A stretch of DNA of 64,000 bases from Cupriavidus taiwanensis (GTDB lineage Bacteria; Pseudomonadota; Gammaproteobacteria; Burkholderiales; Burkholderiaceae): NCBI RefSeq assembly GCF_900250115.1, contig NZ_LT984803.1:3375583-3439582 (forward strand), in the 5' to 3' direction. Below the pieces are notes generated by a model. The model searched no databases, was not told the DNA's origin, and saw nothing but the letters and a program-made list of their open reading frames with translations. Shown here piece after piece: positions 62,013-64,000 of the stretch. The position numbers and the translations under genes are program-made. Every line of letters starts with the position of its first letter. Position 1 is the stretch's first letter.

Positions 62013-63748
62013 GACACACAGTCGTCGAAATTTTCCAGGAGCGGGGGGCGTCAGCATTTGCACTCGAAAAAAGGCGACCTGAATTTGACCGCATGATTGC
62101 TGCCGCACTATCCGACGCGAAGCCGTTTGACCTGATTGCTGTCCACATGCAGAGTAGATTCTACCGCCGAAATGCGGACCGAGAACTACTAGAGAGGCAA
62201 CTGGAAAGCAAGGGTGTCCATCTGGTTACACTCGGCCAGCCTCGTCCGGAAGACGAAACGTCATCCTTTATCCTGCGAAATGTCACTGGAATTGTCGATG
62301 AAGCTCAGAGCATTGCAAGCGGAAAACGTGTGGCGGAGTGCATGGCAGCAAGTGCCAAAGCCGGGTATTTTAACGGAGCAAGGCCTCCATATGGGTACAA
62401 AACACAAGCGACAGACATCCCCGCTCGCAGCGGAGTAAAGAAGATTCTCGTAATCAACGAAGAAGAAGCGGTTATTGTCCGCCGAATCTTCGCGCTAGCG
62501 CGATTTGGGAAGAGCGCCATGGTGATGGGGATGAAGCGAATCGCAGAGGAATTGAATGCAAACGGAATTCTTCGTCGAGGCACCCAATGGAACATCAGAT
62601 ATGTTGAAGCAGTACTCAAGAATTCCGTTTATTACGGAAAGCTAATCACTTTTCGAAGAAACTCGAGAACAGGGGCGATTAATCCGCCTTCGAAATGGAT
62701 TACCACAAAAGTTCCGCCGATACTGCCCAAGGCCGTTTTCGATGAGGTCCAAGGCAATCTAGCGAAACGAAGACCACCTAACACTGAAAATCGAGCGTCC
62801 CAGGTACCTACGTTGCTAACGGGTCTACTTATCTGCAATCACTGCAAAAAAGGGTTGATGCTAATGACAGGCAAATCGGGCAAGTACAAATACTACCGCT
62901 GCCTCTCCAAGCAAAAAATCAGCCCTGACGCATGTACCTGCCCAAACTTTCCGAAAGCCGAGTTGGAGAAAGTTGTACTCACTGCCGTGGTCGACCGAGT
63001 TCTAACTCCGCAACGCGTGAGTCACCTCATGGGCGAACTGGGAGAGCTTTGGAAAGACGCGAAGAAGCCTGATGCCGGACATCTGCGAACATTACGGACA
63101 CGAGTATCTGCCCTGGATAGCTCCTTGGCTCGCATCTACGAGGAGCTCGATAAAGAGCATCTTGACCTCGATTCATCGCTGCAAAACTTCATCCGTGCGA
63201 AGCAACAGGCGCGAGCAACGGTCATTGAAGAGTTGCGAGTGCTCGACGCACGCTTGCATCTTCCCTTCCGAAAGTTCGGATGTGACCAGATTGAAAGCTT
63301 CGTTGGGGCAGCAAAGACCACACTTAGTGACCCGGCCAACCCTATTGCAAGGCAATTCTTGCGCGCAGTGGTCACGGAAATTCGTGTGGATGCGAAGAAA
63401 TGCCGGATTCGGGGCAATCGAGCACAACTAGCGTCGGCCATTTCGCGTTGGAAAGGCAACGAAGAAGAAGTGCCCAGCGACGTATCAGATTGGCGCGCCC
63501 GGCTGGGATCGAACCAGCAACCCCTGCCTTCGGAGGGCAGTACTCTATCCATTGAGCTACGGGCGCACAGGACGGTTTTGCAACCGGTTTTGCGGGTACA
63601 GCGGTTGCGGCGGGCGAATGCCGCCGCAGGAAAGTCGCATAGGATACCGCTTTTGCCCGGCGCCGTCCATGCGGGGCCGCCACGGGCGCCGGGGAACGTC
63701 TCGCAACCGCCGCTTTTTGGCACTGGCAGGGGGTCTTTGGCGCTATAA
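61907..63748 (+). CDS. Large serine recombinase (island integrase), 3' end replaced by integration
   Basis: Start at ATG 61907 with TTTGGAG eight bases upstream. The catalytic domain opens MRIALYVRVSTDRQAEQG (Ser10), then RRPEFDRMIAAAL and LIAVHMQSRFYRR. A recombinase domain (from about 155, GARPPYGYKT) with RRIFALARFGKSAM, a zinc ribbon (CNHC, then CLSKQKISPDACTC) at about 310-345, and a coiled coil (about 375-450). After residue 528 the frame crosses the tRNA-Arg gene and chromosomal flank, giving 85 foreign residues to 613 in total. The enzyme should insert the island at the 3' end of tRNA-Arg; the native tail seems to be at 28060-28131. Confidence 0.9.
   Translation: MRIALYVRVSTDRQAEQGMSMEDQIAACKRWAKEKGHTVVEIFQERGASAFALEKRRPEFDRMIAAALSDAKPFDLIAVHMQSRFYRRNADRELLERQLESKGVHLVTLGQPRPEDETSSFILRNVTGIVDEAQSIASGKRVAECMAASAKAGYFNGARPPYGYKTQATDIPARSGVKKILVINEEEAVIVRRIFALARFGKSAMVMGMKRIAEELNANGILRRGTQWNIRYVEAVLKNSVYYGKLITFRRNSRTGAINPPSKWITTKVPPILPKAVFDEVQGNLAKRRPPNTENRASQVPTLLTGLLICNHCKKGLMLMTGKSGKYKYYRCLSKQKISPDACTCPNFPKAELEKVVLTAVVDRVLTPQRVSHLMGELGELWKDAKKPDAGHLRTLRTRVSALDSSLARIYEELDKEHLDLDSSLQNFIRAKQQARATVIEELRVLDARLHLPFRKFGCDQIESFVGAAKTTLSDPANPIARQFLRAVVTEIRVDAKKCRIRGNRAQLASAISRWKGNEEEVPSDVSDWRARLGSNQQPLPSEGSTLSIELRAHRTVLQPVLRVQRLRRANAAAGKSHRIPLLPGAVHAGPPRAPGNVSQPPLFGTGRGSLAL
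63489..63499. other. Right attachment site
   Basis: ATTGGCGCGCC, identical to 28049-28059 and in the same orientation. It covers the tRNA-Arg CCA end, the discriminator base and five acceptor-stem bases, plus two bases beyond. Confidence 0.8.
63491..63566 (-). tRNA. tRNA-Arg (anticodon CCG)
   Basis: The minus-strand sequence folds as a full cloverleaf of 76 bases with encoded CCA: acceptor GCGCCCG/CGGGCGC, D-arm with TAGCTCAATGGATAGAG, anticodon stem CTGCC/GGCAG with loop CTCCGAA (anticodon CCG, Arg), and T-arm GGTTCGATCCC. The gene is intact, with its 3' end facing the island. It is antisense to the end of the recombinase frame. Confidence 0.96.
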
Positions 63749-63749
63749 T
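63744..63749 (+). promoter_or_regulatory. -10 box beyond the island
   Basis: TATAAT, with CTGGCA 15 bp upstream and TTGGCA 21 bp upstream as imperfectly spaced -35 candidates. It should drive the plus-strand gene starting at 63878. Confidence 0.5.
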
Positions 63750-63877
63750 CGCCAGCTATTTGCGTCAAATCGTGCCCTGCGCGCCGTCGGCGCAACGAGT
63801 CGACCGGGGTCAAATCCGGGCGGCTGGTTGTCGGCGACAATCGGGCCCCGGTCCGGGAGACAGTCCGAGGTACGCAA

Positions 63878-64000
63878 ATGGCAACAGACCCAAGTCAGGC
63901 AAGGGCCGCAGGGGAGCGCGGGCGGTCCGGATGGGGCCGGACAGTGGTCAGCGAAAGGCCACGCCAGGGCCAGAAAAAGCAAGCCGAACGTAAGCGGCCA
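63878..64000 (+). CDS. Chromosomal gene, N-terminal fragment, very basic
   Basis: Forty-one codons from an ATG at 63878 to the edge of the window with no stop. The peptide is MATDPSQARAAGERG and then mostly Arg, Lys, Gln and Gly (RPRQGQKKQAERKRP). This is a disordered basic N-terminus such as occurs in RNA-binding proteins. The family cannot be told. The frame shifts in other directions look spurious. Confidence 0.45.
   Translation, partial: MATDPSQARAAGERGRSGWGRTVVSERPRQGQKKQAERKRP

Larger units (their letters stand above)
28049..63499. mobile_element. Genomic island inserted at tRNA-Arg(CCG), about 35.4 kb
   Basis: The span between the two copies of the 11-bp repeat ATTGGCGCGCC (28049-28059 and 63489-63499) has lower GC and different codon use than either flank. 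The right copy is the CCA end of tRNA-Arg and two bases beyond. A large serine recombinase gene lies at the right end. The content is dominated by defence-type genes. No conjugation or phage structural genes are visible, so the element looks like a site-specific island mobilised by its own recombinase or a helper. Exact outer bases are inferred from the repeat. Confidence 0.85.

Noticed and set aside
28049..63499. Prophage
   Set aside because: No capsid, terminase, portal, tail or lysis genes are visible.

Overview
The window is GC-rich chromosome from a betaproteobacterium, most likely Burkholderiaceae and closest in style to Cupriavidus. This is inferred from gene content (Gcl-Hyi-tartronate semialdehyde reductase-glycerate kinase-pyruvate kinase cluster, CadR/PbrR-type regulator, HtpX, ArfB, many GntR/LysR regulators) and codon use; no rRNA or other species marker is present. 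A genomic island of about 35.4 kb with visibly lower GC and different codon use is inserted between a diguanylate cyclase gene and a tRNA-Arg(CCG) gene.

Core chromosome, 1-28049. 1-3976: amidohydrolase-type catabolic genes (M20 peptidase fragment, HyuC-like carbamoylase), a DctA-family carrier and a GntR/FCD regulator. 4538-7054: acyl-CoA cluster (DECR-type SDR and two crotonase-fold enzymes). 7065-9258: DUF2784 protein, LysR regulator and a membrane protein. 9542-16410: glyoxylate-to-pyruvate route (Gcl, Hyi, 2-hydroxy-3-oxopropionate reductase, glycerate 2-kinase, pyruvate kinase), closed by two terminator hairpins. 16658-28049: YpfJ-like metallopeptidase, an RND pump subunit with no adaptor beside it, a secreted GKFD-repeat protein, Rnk, CadR with a perfect operator dyad, HtpX, ArfB, a MipA/OmpV outer-membrane protein and a membrane diguanylate cyclase.

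Genomic island, 28049-63499. It is bounded by an 11-bp direct repeat: the 3' end of tRNA-Arg on the right, and a copy at the stop codon of the diguanylate cyclase gene on the left. A large serine recombinase gene lies at the right end and reads through the tRNA. The missing natural end of that gene appears to lie at the left end of the island, in frame. The cargo is a defence island. (1) 28435-32535: lipoprotein, DUF6602 PD-(D/E)XK-like protein, and an anti-phage dCTP/dCMP deaminase with a small downstream gene. (2) 32917-42579: operon of RHH regulator, SNF2 helicase with a C-terminal nuclease-like domain, DUF1156 adenine methylase, an 88-residue ORF and a DUF499 ATPase. (3) 42834-54124: XRE regulator, an unrecognised 1039-residue protein overlapping a 1292-residue SF2-like helicase, then a TerY-P triad (VWA protein, PP2C phosphatase, kinase with zinc ribbon and helix-hairpin-helix). 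(4) 54142-57667: a convergent pair (membrane J-domain protein lacking the HPD aspartate, and a secreted Cys-repeat protein) and a NYN-LOTUS protein. (5) 57787-60970: small accessory genes and a double-HTH regulator.

Three copies of a two-hairpin structured repeat of about 95-100 bp lie at 28.2, 29.4 and 60.4 kb, all in the same orientation. They look like internal borders or shared control elements. The best candidate for an undescribed system is the 43.3-54.1 kb block: a giant protein pair with a TerY-P phospho-switch, next to the unusual J-protein/Cys-repeat pair. The best-supported new observation is the recombinase gene whose 3' end is swapped on integration.
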